DNA of 64,000 nucleotides, from NCBI GenBank assembly GCA_948567375.1, contig OX419758.1, positions 7,259,001-7,323,000 on the forward strand. The letters are read 5' to 3'. Below the pieces are notes generated by a model. That model was given only the letters and a program-made list of their open reading frames with translations. It had not been told where the DNA came from and did no database searches. This document shows, one piece after another, positions 12,108 through 21,800 of the stretch (its first letter is position 1; the number at the start of each line of letters is the position of its first letter). The translations under genes and the position numbers were made by a program. The stretch comes from Lunularia cruciata (Eukaryota; Streptophyta; Marchantiopsida; Lunulariales; Lunulariaceae).

Positions 12108-12256
12108 ATGGTATTAAAGCAGATGTTTTAATCCAAGAGAGTGGATCAATCTACTTGGAGAAACATGTGCAACTAGGATTGAGTAATTTTGAGGAGAAAA
12201 GACATAGTGCAATTGATAGATTAGGGGTGTTTTAGAGAGAAGATGGGATGAATGCT
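12108..12256 (+). mobile_element. A0 leader, first piece (interrupted by B1)
   Basis: It matches A1 17125-17270 and runs through to the start of the first leader ORF. The ORF ATG and a few codons are here, and then B1 interrupts at 12256. The piece continues at 24198. B1 is bounded by ATGCT (12252-12256) and ACGCT (24193-24197), a 5-bp duplication with one C/T difference. Confidence 0.7.
12109..12120 (+). other. Primer binding site of A0, mutated
   Basis: TGGTATTAAAGC lies one base after the LTR. Compared with the tRNA-iMet-type site TGGTATCAGAGC of A1 and B1, two positions have changed. Confidence 0.65.
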
Positions 12257-12400
12257 TGTAAGAGTATGGAGTTTAGCTACGTAGTTAGTAAGGCTAACAA
12301 AGTAGAGAATAAGCCAAATTAACCTAGAATATTCCAAGAGCATCTAGGAAGCTTCTTGGGAAGCTTCCCAACTAGTTAACTTGCACTCCAAGCATGTAGC

Positions 12401-12413
12401 TTCTAGAAGTTTC
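12401..12413. promoter_or_regulatory. Heat-shock-element-like triplet in B1 LTR
   Basis: The sequence TTCTAGAAGTTTC reads TTC-nn-GAA-nn-TTC, a perfect three-unit heat shock factor site. It lies about 145 bp upstream of TATAAATA (12556). Further near-matches of the form GAA-nn-TTC-nn-GAG surround it. Function is inferred from the motif only. Confidence 0.45.
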
Positions 12414-12555
12414 CAATAAGGTTAACTTGCACGCCAAGTAGGCGGCTTCTAGAAGGAAGCTTCTTGAGAAGCTTCCTAGTTAACTTAGCTTGCACTCTAA
12501 GAAAGCGGCTCAAGAAAGCTTCTTGAGAAGCTTCTCAAGGGCCTTGTATGCTACC

Positions 12556-12563
12556 TATAAATA
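12556..12563 (+). promoter_or_regulatory. TATA box of B1 5' LTR
   Basis: TATAAATA, about 100 bp from the LTR end. The same box is in the B1 3' LTR (24081-24088) and in B2 (37188-37195). Confidence 0.6.
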
Positions 12564-12666
12564 CCAAAGCCAAACTTCATGCTAGGCATTTGGAGTTTTC
12601 CCTCATTCAAGTGTCTCAATATAAGTTTTCATTCTCCTTTCTCTCCTCCGTCTTGGTCTTTTACAT

Positions 12667-12678
12667 TGGTATCAGAGC
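12667..12678 (+). other. Primer binding site of B1
   Basis: TGGTATCAGAGC, one base after the LTR end. This is the tRNA-iMet-complementary site common in plant LTR elements. Confidence 0.85.
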
Positions 12679-12687
12679 AGGAATGGG

Positions 12688-12903
12688 ATGGATGGAATAT
12701 ATGGACTACCCAATCCACTTCCACCAAACTATTGGGATTTTCATGTCCATATATTACTATAGCATCATTTCACACAATTCATCACCAATCGCTTTGGGCA
12801 TGATTTTCTACATATGATTCTCTTGTCTGAGGAACCCTTGATACTTCCGGTTGTAACTTATGGAGAACGGTGGACGTGCTACATCTATGCGTTAATCAAT
12901 TAG
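12688..12903 (+). pseudogene. Leader ORF of B1 (71 codons, one internal stop)
   Basis: It starts ATGGATGGAATATATGG ten bases after the primer site. It encodes a peptide with NPLPP, then FITNRFG, PLILPVVTYGERW and a C-terminus YIYALIN. One TAG interrupts at about codon 24. B2 (37322-37504) has the same peptide without that TAG but with an earlier end. It belongs to the short leader ORFs shared with A, D and E. A second frame over the same bases (12548-12817) has no such conservation. Confidence 0.5.
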
Positions 12904-12936
12904 ATAAAGTGAGAGTAGTGGGATAGAGTCGTAGCT

Positions 12937-13850
12937 ATGGCGGCAATATTGGACGTCATCCTTGCGATGCAGCAACAAATCAAGCACCTAACTTAATTGC
13001 TGGATGAACAAGATCAACAATGACAAGAAAATATAGAGAGAGCGCAAATTTAAGATGGAGAAGATTCCATATGATTTCCAAAACCCAAGGTGTTTGAAGG
13101 CAAGAATCTTCCAAGCACAATGGAGAATTTTGTGTTTGACTGCAAATGTTACTTTGAAGCCACCAATCTTCAAGATGAACAGAAACAAATTCTCTTGGCC
13201 TCTAGCCAATTAGATGGTGTGGCAAAAATTTGGTGACAACTTTGAGTGGAGCGAGCTGAACGATAGATTGTTGCATCAATTTTGACATGGGTAGAGTTCA
13301 AGGATGTAATATTCAGTCGCTTTCAAACAATAAATGCCACCCGTGCCGCATGAGATAAATTGGCAGAGTTGAACCAAGTTGGCTAAGTAAGGAGCTACAT
13401 CACACAATTTCAGAACATCATCATGCAAATTCCAGATATACAAGAAGGTGAAGTTCACGATTGATTTGTGTGGGGATTGAAGTCACAAACCAAATTGGAA
13501 GTGATTATGCGGGAACCACAAAACGTAGAAGAAACCATGCAATTGGCTGAGCGCTTTGATTCCTTGGTTGCAACAACTTGGTCTTGCCCTTGACCTACAC
13601 AAGGCCTACCAGTTCACTATGCATGGGTGGAAGAACCAGCACCAATGGGGATTGATGCTATCTAACGAAGACCACTTGGTACAACGGATAGAGAAAGATT
13701 GCGACAAAATGGAGGTTGTTTTTATTGTTGCCAAGTTGGACATCACATTGTTGAATGCCTACTTAGGAATGTGCAACCTCAACAAGTTGTCTAGATGGAG
13801 ATTGTGGAATAGAATGATCAAAGAAATGAGGAATCCCAAATAGGAGATTT
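12937..13850 (+). pseudogene. B1 gag (capsid/nucleocapsid), several stops
   Basis: It starts MAAILDVILAMQQQI and runs in one frame with scattered stops. The capsid-like part has FPKPKVFEGKNL and LASSQLDGVAKIW; the later part has EETMQLAERFDSL. A zinc knuckle CFYCCQVGHHIVEC (C-x2-C-x4-H-x4-C) lies near 13716-13765. Gag packages the element RNA in a cytoplasmic particle. The many stops (mostly TAG, TGA) make it non-functional. The order after the leader ORF is the same as in A1. Confidence 0.75.
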
Positions 13851-13869
13851 TGAGCCGCCTATTGGGAGC

Positions 13870-14265
13870 TTGATTAGTTCCAATAGGATTGAAGGCTTGA
13901 CTTATGCAAGTTTACTTCACTTGCAAGGTATGATATCTAATCGAGGTTGTAAGATTTTGGTTAATTCTAAAAGTTCAGAGAATTGCATGTCTTTGCAAGT
14001 AGCAAACAAATTGGGTATTCCCATCAAGCCAGTGTTTGGAAGTAGTTTGATGATGGCGGATGGTGGAAAAGGTTATGCATTCCGCACCTCACATCCTATT
14101 ACCTTCAAGATTAGGATGGAGTATTTGGAATGTATGAGGTTTGTAGTGGCACCTCTACAATATGATGTCATTATGGGTCTACCTTGGCTTGAATGTCATA
14201 AGGTTCAATTCGATTGGATCCGACAACAAATTCAAGTACAAAACCAATGTAGGAATTCCGATTAG
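13870..14265 (+). pseudogene. B1 aspartic protease
   Basis: Open stretch of 131 codons. The active-site region reads ILVNSKSSENCMS where a functional enzyme has an Asp-Ser/Thr-Gly triad, so the catalytic Asp is Asn here and the Gly is Lys. The C-terminal part, DVIMGLPWLECHKVQFDW, is the classic ILG-x-PWL segment after the flap. The enzyme would cut Gag-Pol; this copy cannot. Confidence 0.75.
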
Positions 14266-15500
14266 GTTGTCAGGCACCTCTGAGTAAGACACCTAAGAAT
14301 AGTTAGTCCCAAGATGGGAAGGTTGTTGAGAAGGTAGCCATAGAGTGAATCTTGAAGGGAGATGAGTCGCAAGATGGGAAGTTTGCCAAGAAGGCAACCA
14401 TGGAGGAAGCTTGGAAGAGAGATGAGTCCCTGAAAGGGAAGTTTGTTTGAAAGCAGCCATAGAGCAAGCTTTGGAGGAAGATAAGTTTGTATTAGTGGTG
14501 TGGATCAAGCCGATTGCACAAGAACAATCCAAGAAGGGCCAAGAGTCTCATCAAGCAATGGTTGATTGGATAGTTCAAGAGTTTGCAAACGTGTTTCTGG
14601 ATGATCTGCCAAAGGGATTACCATCCAATCAAGATATTCCCTTCCAGATCGAGTTATTGCCAAGGAGTACTCCATTGACTAGACCGATCTATCGGCTCTC
14701 ACCAAAGGAGTTGGAGGAGTTGTGAAAAACACTTACAGAGTTGTTTGAGAAAGATTTCATATAACATAGTACCTCTCCTTGGGGGGCACCGGTACTTTTT
14801 GTTCCAAAGAAGGATGGAGGACTTCATTTTTGTATTGATTACCTTGGGCTCAATAAGCAACCGTGAAGAATGCATATCCCTTGCCTAAGATCAATCACCT
14901 GCTTGATCAAGTAAATGGAGCACGCTACTTTTCCAAGCTAGATCTTTGCAGCGGCTATTGGTAAATTCCTATTGAAAGAGAAGATGTGCAAAAGACTACC
15001 GCACAAGGTATGGGCATTTTGAGTGGAGAGTTCTACCTTTTGGACTCACTAATGCTCCAGTATGCTTCATGGATCAGATGCATTGGGTGTTGGAAGGACT
15101 ATTGGATTGGTCCGTAGTGGTGTTCTTGGATGAAATCTTAATCTATAGCAAGAGTGAGGCTGAACACATGAATCATGTGTGAGAAGTCCTAAGAAGACTA
15201 CGACAATGGAAACTTTACTGCAAGAAGTTGAATTGTGTCTTTTGGTAGAAGGAGGTTACGTTCTTGGGTCATAAGATCTCATCAGAGGGGATCAAGATGG
15301 AAGAAGAGAAGATCAAGGCCATTACTGATTGGCCTACCTCAAAGGATGCTACAGAAGTACGGGCATTCAATGGATTGGCAGTTTTTAACGATGGTTCATC
15401 CACTATTATCCTCATGTGACTACACCATTGACTGACCTCTTGGAAAAGAACTTGAGTTTCCAATGGACCACCAAGCATGAAAAGCATTCCAAAAGTTAAA
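14266..15500 (+). pseudogene. B1 reverse transcriptase
   Basis: It begins with the linker VDWIVQEFANVFLDDLPKGLP (14560-14620), then [21 protein letters not shown] near 14790, [10 protein letters not shown] near 14830, and [12 protein letters not shown] near 14930. VVVFLDEILIYSKS near 15115-15150 has a FLDE where the catalytic FLDD is expected, so the second catalytic Asp is Glu. Multiple stops and small indels are present. Confidence 0.75.
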
Positions 15501-15940
15501 GCATATGGTGTCCATGGTGTCTTCAAGACCCATTCTTCAACCATATGATCCTCAACTACCTTGTGTGGTTGATTTTAATGCTTCTAACTTGCAATTGGAG
15601 CTGTGTTGCAATAGGAATTCCAAGATGGACTACATCCCATTGCCGTTGTGTCTCGCCAACTAAATAGAGTTGAAAGAATTACTCTGCTCAAGATCAAGAA
15701 CAACTTGCAATGGTTTATGCCACCAAGGTAGGAAGGCATTACCTCTTGGGGAAACAAGTAGTCATGCAAACTGATCACAAGCTATTGTTGCAAACCTTAC
15801 ACTTGGAACACATGAAGAGTCGACATCATTGATGGAAAGAGCAAATCCAATTGTTTGACATCAAATTTGAGTACAAACCAGGTTGGTTCCATGTCATCCC
15901 TCATAATCTATCACAATGACCTGATTTGAAGTCTCTTCCT
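15501..15940 (+). pseudogene. B1 RNase H
   Basis: Fragments of a Ty3-type RNase H lie in shifted frames: PILQPYDPQLPCVVDFNASNLQLG near 15530-15600, AMVYATKVGRHYLLGKQVVMQTDHK near 15710-15780, and FEYKPGWFHVIPHNLS near 15860-15910. The first catalytic Asp region is recognisable. The domain degrades the RNA of the RNA-DNA hybrid. Non-functional here. Confidence 0.65.
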
Positions 15941-16540
15941 CTCATCACAGCAAAAATTATGATGGTATCAATTGACCCCAAGGTCCATAACAAGTTTTGG
16001 TCAGCTCTACAACAAGATCCCTTCTTCCAAATGGTACATGGTTGTTTGACAACATGCAACAAGGAGTAAAATACCTTCTCCTTCAACAAAGGCCTTCTAT
16101 TCCATGCGGACCGGACCTATGTTTTGGCCAAAGATGATCTCCGACTTGTGCGCCTTCAAGAAGCCCATGATTTACCAATAGCTGGTCATATGGGGGTGGA
16201 TAAGACCTTAGGTACACTCTAAAACCAATGGTGGTGGCCCAACATGATGCAAGATGTTTGGGAGTTTGTCCAATCATGTGAGAGTTGTCAATGCAACAAG
16301 GCTAGTAACCAAAAGCCGAGTGGACTACTTTAGCCACTTCCCATTCCAACTACTCATTGGAAACATGTGAGCTTAGATCTCATCACCTCCTTGCCCAAGA
16401 CATAACAAGGTAAGACAACAATTGTGGTGTTTGTAGATAAGCTTAGTAAGCAAATCTATTTGGCACCAATGGTTGATACTGTAGATGCTCCAACCTTGGC
16501 GCAACTCTACTTCAATAATGTTTTCAAACATCATGGGATG
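15941..16540 (+). pseudogene. B1 integrase, N-terminal half (cut by A1)
   Basis: The HHCC zinc-binding region lies near 16160-16310: EAHDLPIAGHMGVDKTL, then WWWPNMMQDVWEFVQSCESC. The catalytic core begins near 16370 with HVSLDLITSLPK (first catalytic Asp) and VVFVDKLSKQIYL. The frame is cut at FNNVFKHHGM (16510-16540), exactly where A1 begins, and resumes at 22848. Target duplication GGATG at 16536-16540 and 22843-22847. Confidence 0.82.
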
Positions 16541-16882
16541 TGTAATACCAAGGGTTAGCCATATGATCTAGATGTGAAATTCGGTTTGGTAACATCTAGA
16601 ATGATGTTATACATGATGGTAAAAATAGATAAGATAGAGGTATCATCAAAAGGGGACTTCTACTAATAGAGTAGGAACCGAAATATGCCTGAAATCTTTG
16701 AAGGCAATTTTGGAGGCCTAAACGGATGAATTAGGCCTCAAAAGTGTGCAGATTCCCCACCCCAATGGAGAAGAGTTTGGCCTTCCCTCCCCCCTGCTTA
16801 ATCTCATCGAGAGCTTTCCAACGGTACCTTACTCACGTGATTTTGAGATTCCTACAGGAAGATTCCCTAAAAGATTCCCTCC

Positions 16883-16901
16883 GGTCAAAGCTTGTTTGAC
16901 C
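16883..16901. promoter_or_regulatory. W-box palindrome in A1 U3
   Basis: GGTCAAA and TTTGACC separated by 5 bases, which gives a WRKY-type TTGACC core on each strand, about 130 bp upstream of TATATAA. The same palindrome is at 22601-22619, 46611-46629 and, with small changes, 61710-61727 and 10706-10725. Confidence 0.5.
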
Positions 16902-17032
16902 AACCAGATAGGACCTAGACCATACAGGTCACCCATCCAAGTAAGTAATCCAAGGGTGGAGCTTGCTGACATGTCACCTATCTGTGTCCCTAATCCTATA
17001 GTGGAGCTTCCTTGGAGGAGATCCTCTTTGTC

Positions 17033-17039
17033 TATATAA
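17033..17039 (+). promoter_or_regulatory. TATA box of A1 5' LTR
   Basis: TATATAA about 85 bp before the LTR end, followed by AATAAAG, which may serve as a poly(A) signal. Repeated at 22751-22757 in the 3' LTR. Confidence 0.6.
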
Positions 17040-17125
17040 TAAAGAGAAGGTGCTCCCTTGGGGCATCGAATGTTTGAGTGTGCAATCTGTGTTTTCTCTC
17101 TTCTCTTGTCCTCGGAGTATTACAA

Positions 17126-17137
17126 TGGTATCAGAGC
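17126..17137 (+). other. Primer binding site of A1
   Basis: TGGTATCAGAGC one base after the LTR end, matching the initiator tRNA-Met 3' end as used by many plant LTR elements. Confidence 0.88.
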
Positions 17138-17264
17138 GAGTGTTCTAGTCCAAGAGAGTGGATCACCCCTCTTGGAATAGCACGAACTACTGAAATTGAG
17201 TAATTTGAGGTGGAGAACATAGAGTAATCGCTAGACTTAGGAAGGACTTTAGAGAGCGGATGGA

Positions 17265-17486
17265 ATGGATGTGCCGGGGAGACAATTTCCCGCACCTAGC
17301 TTTCCATTCTCAAACCCATTCCACATCAAGGTTATGTACATCCAGCGTGAGCAGATGAGAGTATCGCTAGTTTATCACTTTGGTGCGGAATTCATGGACA
17401 GAGTGATGAACTCACCAAACCCGGTGATTCTACCTATAGTGATATATGACAGAGAGTGGGATTTGACGATCTACATTCTATTATGA
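17265..17486 (+). CDS. First leader ORF of A1 (73 aa)
   Basis: An intact frame 140 bases after the LTR. Landmarks are FPFSNPFHIKVMYIQRE, YHFGAEFMDRV, NPVILPIVIYD and the C-terminus WDLTIYILL. The D1 leader peptide ends the same way (WDLTIYVLL). A0 keeps the C-terminal part of the same frame (31951-32035, ending WDLTIYVLL) across two insertions. The stop is four bases before the ATG of the second leader ORF. No known domain. It may be a real small protein or a translated control element. Confidence 0.55.
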   Translation: MDVPGRQFPAPSFPFSNPFHIKVMYIQREQMRVSLVYHFGAEFMDRVMNSPNPVILPIVIYDREWDLTIYILL

Positions 17487-17490
17487 TAAT

Positions 17491-17694
17491 ATGGATATGA
17501 ATGTCCCAAATCCTCTCCCTTTCAACATTCAAGTAGAAATCCGTTATGTAGTGAGGGCGAAATTGATGTTTAGAGATTTTGTGGTTAGGAATTTTGGTGA
17601 GGAGTATTATCAACGAGTGATAGCTTCTGAGGTCCCAATGGTTGTTCCGATAGTTTGTGCGCCTTCTAGAGTGATTATATTGACTATGTATTGA
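17491..17694 (+). CDS. Second leader ORF of A1 (67 aa), diverged copy of the first
   Basis: It begins four bases after the stop of the first ORF, in another frame. It shows the same plan: NPLPFNIQVEIRYVV, VVRNFGEEYYQRV, PMVVPIV, and a C-terminus VIILTMY. The two ORFs look like an old tandem duplication. The A5 copy (10027-10230) has exactly the same length. In A0 (32040-32238) the ATG has become ACG and small indels break the frame. Gag starts 33 bases downstream. Confidence 0.5.
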   Translation: MDMNVPNPLPFNIQVEIRYVVRAKLMFRDFVVRNFGEEYYQRVIASEVPMVVPIVCAPSRVIILTMY

Positions 17695-17727
17695 AGCAGA
17701 CGTTAGTAATTGGGTGTTGCATGAACC

Positions 17728-18817
17728 ATGGATCCGTAGTTGCAAGAGCTGGTGCAAGGAATGCAAGGGATGTTGAATGAATTTTGAGAGATTAAGATGA
17801 CCATGGAGACATTGCAAAGTCAAGTGCAGATCCTCAGGAACGATCAAGCCATGCAAGAAGTAGAGCCGTCTCAAAACCCAGTACCTGTGAGTTGAAGTAC
17901 TTGGAGAGGGACCCGTGCCTACGAACCCTATCAACGATGAAGTCACATTGCTACTCCGAATGAAGAAGACCTGCAACATCGAGCCTTACAAGGGGCAGCG
18001 TATGATGGGAGTTGTGGAGAATTGGATCTCGAGAATGAATCAATATTTTTGATTGTTCTCAACAGAGATCACAGAGCATGCTGCAGGTGTGTTTGCATGT
18101 GGGTACTTAACCAATAAAGCCCTCACATGGTATGATGCTTGGGAACGATCCATGCTGGCAGAGAGAAGGGAGGTCACATGGACAGCAATGCAAGAAGGAC
18201 TGCTCAAGAATTTCCAATCGGTGGATTCTGTGCAAATGGCTCAAACCCGACTATGGGGATTGAGACAAAAGAATAGTGTACAAGAGTATGTGGAGGCATT
18301 TCTGGATCTACAAGTCGCAATTACCAACATGAGTCCAATAGAGGCTCTCGACAATTTCAAACAAGGGTTGAAAGAGCGGATTTGCCAAGAAGTCATGGTG
18401 CAAAACCCTCGCACGGTATTTGAAGCTATTGCTTGTGCGTAGAGAATAGCCGGAGCATTAGGTGGAGGTGAAGGAGTAGTTTCACCTCAACATTATTGGG
18501 CAGAAATGCCACACATGGGTGGACCAGTACCGATGGAATTGGGCAACCTTCAATTCCGGGATTGAGGAGCACGGCCACTTCAAGAGGAGCGGGGACGGGT
18601 AGAAGAACGAAGAGATGGAGTCCCACAAGGAGAAGGGACTCAAGGAGAACAACGCCGTTGTTACAATTGTGGCCGTATTGGGCACATATCTACCAATTGT
18701 CGCACTCGTTTCCCTAGAGGCTCTCGGCCTTCGTACAGGCGATCTTTGAACAACATGGAGAGGCACATTGAAGAAGAGGAGGTAGAAACCACTTCGGAAA
18801 ACAAAGATCACCAGTAA
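17728..18817 (+). pseudogene. A1 gag, frameshifted with stops
   Basis: The first segment (17728 to about 17960) is in one frame with two or more stops and reads LQELVQGMQGMLNEF, METLQSQVQILR: a short coiled coil. After a frameshift the capsid follows: YLTNKALTWYDAWE (about 18100-18150), LLKNFQSVDSVQMAQTRLW, VQEYVEAFLDLQ, IEALDNFKQGLKERI. The nucleocapsid knuckle CYNCGRIGHISTNC is at 18659-18700. A TAA at 18815 ends the frame, with a few more readable codons after it. Capsid structure and knuckle are normal for chromoviruses. Confidence 0.8.
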
Positions 18818-18855
18818 ATGTACCTCGCGGCCTTACTGGCTCAATAAGGAAGTAG

Positions 18856-21800
18856 AGAAGCAAGGGAAGGAAGAAGAATAATGCGCAAAGATCCCAAAAG
18901 GCAACCTCACAATTGATTGTTGTGAATGGAATCCTAGAAGGTAATCAAGTGAGAGTATTAATAGATCTGGGAGCAATAAAGAATTTCTTGTCTCGCTCTG
19001 TTGCAATAAGCTTGGGAATGGATCTAGAAAGAGATGGAAGTGAAGAAGTAGAGTTACCAAATGGGCAAACAGAGAGGATTGAATCATTACCTAGATGGGT
19101 AACCCTCTCTGTAGGAGAATATCAGGAAGCAATTGAGTGGCAAGTGATACAGTAAGCCCGTTATGATGCAATTTTAGGCATGCCATGGATGGAGCAGTAT
19201 AATCCAATGGTGGATTGGAGGAAGAAAGTAGTGAGAACCCACCAATGGTCAATCATTGGGGTTAAAGAAAAATCACACAGGCAGAAACTGCCTCTATATG
19301 TCGTAGGGACGACAACTGTCTGTAAGACCGATAAATGTTTTATGGGTCTAATAAGAGAAGTCCAGAGTGCACAACTCGCTGGACAAATTCCTGAGAGATT
19401 GAAGGATGTGGTGGATGAGTTTCAAGAGGTCTTTCCCGATGATCTACCCTTAGGATTACCACCTAAAAGGTGAGTAGATCACAAAATAGAGACACTCCCG
19501 GAGAAGACACCTCCTTGTAAGGCCCCATATCGCCTATCACCTCATGAGTTGGAGGAGTGTAAGACTCAAATTGAGGAGATGCTACAGAAAGGGTTCATCC
19601 AACCTAGCATATCACCATATGGGGCCCCTGTCTTGTTTGTGAAGAAGAAGGATGGTACAATGCGCATATGCATTGACTATCGGGGTCTAAATAAGCAAAC
19701 AGTAAAGAAAAAATACCCCTTACCTCGCATGGATGACCTGTTTGATCAACTCCATGGAGCGCGATACTTCACCAAACTGGACTTGTGGAGCGGTTACAAT
19801 CAAATCCGAATTGCAGAGGAGGATGTGTACAAAACTGCCTTTCGAACCAGGTATGGCCACTTTGAGTATCTTGTGATGCCTTTTGGCCTCACCAATGCAC
19901 CTGCCACTTTCATGAGCCTAATGAATGACATATTTTGTCCATACTTGGATAAGTCTGTTATCGTCTTCTTGGATGATATCTTAGTATATAGTAGCACGAT
20001 GACAGAACACAAACAACATCTACGAGAGGTCCTCCAGATTCTAAGACGGAATCAGTTGTACGCCAAAATCTCAAAGTGTGAGTTTGGCAAGTCTGAAGTA
20101 GACTACTTAGGGCATAGAGTAAGTGCAGAGTGCATTCAAGTATTGACAGATAAAATAAAGGTCATTCAAAAATGGAGTGCCCCAGAAGATCAGACTCAAC
20201 TTAAGAGCTTCTTGGGGTTGACGGGATTCTATTGTAGATTTGTCAAGGACTTCTCCAAGGTGGCACAGCCTTTAACGGCACTACTTGGCAAGGGAAAGAA
20301 ATGGACATGGGGAATTGCACAAGAGTTGGCCTTTCAAGAATTGAAGGCCGCCTTGCTACATGCACCAATCTTGAAGTGGTATGACCCAAAACGTCCAATC
20401 AAGTTGGCTACAGATGCATTAGGCGTAGCAATAGGAGCAGTCCTACAACAAGAGTAGCATGATGGATGGCATCCAATTGCATATTTCTCTCAAAAGTTGT
20501 TACTGGCATAGCGCAACTACCACACCACAGAATGAGAAGAGTTGGCCATCATTCTAGCAACCAAGCATTGGAAGCACTACCTAGGCGAGAAGGCATTTGT
20601 AGTAGAGATAGACCACAAACCTCTAGTCTACCTTGAGATGCAGAAGGATCTATCTTGTCGCCAAATTTGGTGGGCAGAGTGGCAACAACGCTTCAACATG
20701 ACAATCACATACGTGGAAGGTAAGAAGCAACTTGCAGATGCATTCACCCGCATGCCAATGGCCAACAACTTGGTGACAGAGGTTAAGATTAACCCTGAAT
20801 TCTGGCAAGAGATTCTAGCTGCTACAAAAACTGATCTACAAATTGTAGAAGCGCAATCGTCCAAAGGTGTCACCAGCACCCAAGGACTCACCTTTCAGGA
20901 GGGCCGATTGTGGATCCCAAATGTCCCAGAATTACGCACCACCATTCTAGCGGAATGTCATGATTCGGCCATTGCAGCTCATGTCGGAGTGGACAAGACC
21001 TTGGAGGCAGTCAAGCGCCATTACTATTGGCCCAAGATGAGCAACAATGTGATGGACTATGTGCGTAGCTGCCTACTTTGTCAACAAAACAAAGCTTCTA
21101 ATCAAGCTTGTGCAGGGCTCCTTCAAGCTCTCCCCACTCCTACCCAACGTTGGGAACAAGTGAGTATGGATCTCGTTTGTGAATTACCCAAGACCACCTC
21201 AGGGTTTGACTCCATTGTGGTCTTTGTGGACCGGCTCAGCAAAATGATTCATGTACGCCCTACCACCAAGGAGGTGACCACTCCACAACTAGCTCAACTA
21301 TACTTAGATGCAGTCTTTGCTCACCATGGCTTGTCTCGAGTACTCATCACCGATAGAGGCACCCAATTCACCAGTTTGTTTTGGCAAACACTCTTTGATT
21401 TCTTCAAAACCAAGTTGGCCATGTCTACAGCTTACCACCCACAAACAGATGGCCAAACAGAGTGGGCCAATCGCACGATCAAAGACATGTTACACGGCTT
21501 CATCTTGGAAGAGCAAGAGAGGTGGGACACCTTACTACCGTTGGTGGAATTCGCTTACAACAATTCAGTGAATGCCTCCACCCAGGTCGCTCCGTTCTTC
21601 CTCCTGTATGGTGAGCATCCCTTCACACCTTCTAGCTTGATGAAGATCCGTCCATTGACTACCAAGGTTGATGCAGTCAACACATTTGTTTCTAGAATCC
21701 AACAAGGTGTGGAGAGCGCCAAGCACAGGTTACAGATTGCACAAAATCAACAAAAGCAGTATGCTGATGCACACCATAGGCACATGGAGTTCAATGTTGG

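Larger units (their letters stand above)
12257..12665 (+). repeat. 5' LTR of B1
   Basis: 409 bp, TG...CA. It holds several AAGCTTCTTGAGAAGCTTC-type palindromes and TTCTAGAA motifs (12348-12540), then TATAAATA at 12556-12563. The 3' copy at 23780-24192 matches along its whole length. Confidence 0.88.
16541..17124 (+). repeat. 5' LTR of A1
   Basis: 584 bp, from TGTAATACCAAGG to GTATTACA. Contains the GGTCAAA-N5-TTTGACC palindrome (16883-16901) and TATATAA (17033-17039). Other A-family LTR copies: 11185, 22256, 36665, 46116 and 61381 on plus, and 9596-11077 on minus. Confidence 0.93.

Noticed and set aside
17434..17979. 181-codon minus-strand open frame
   Set aside because: Antisense shadow of the A1 leader ORF and gag start; composition is unusual and there is no homologous frame in A0 or A5.
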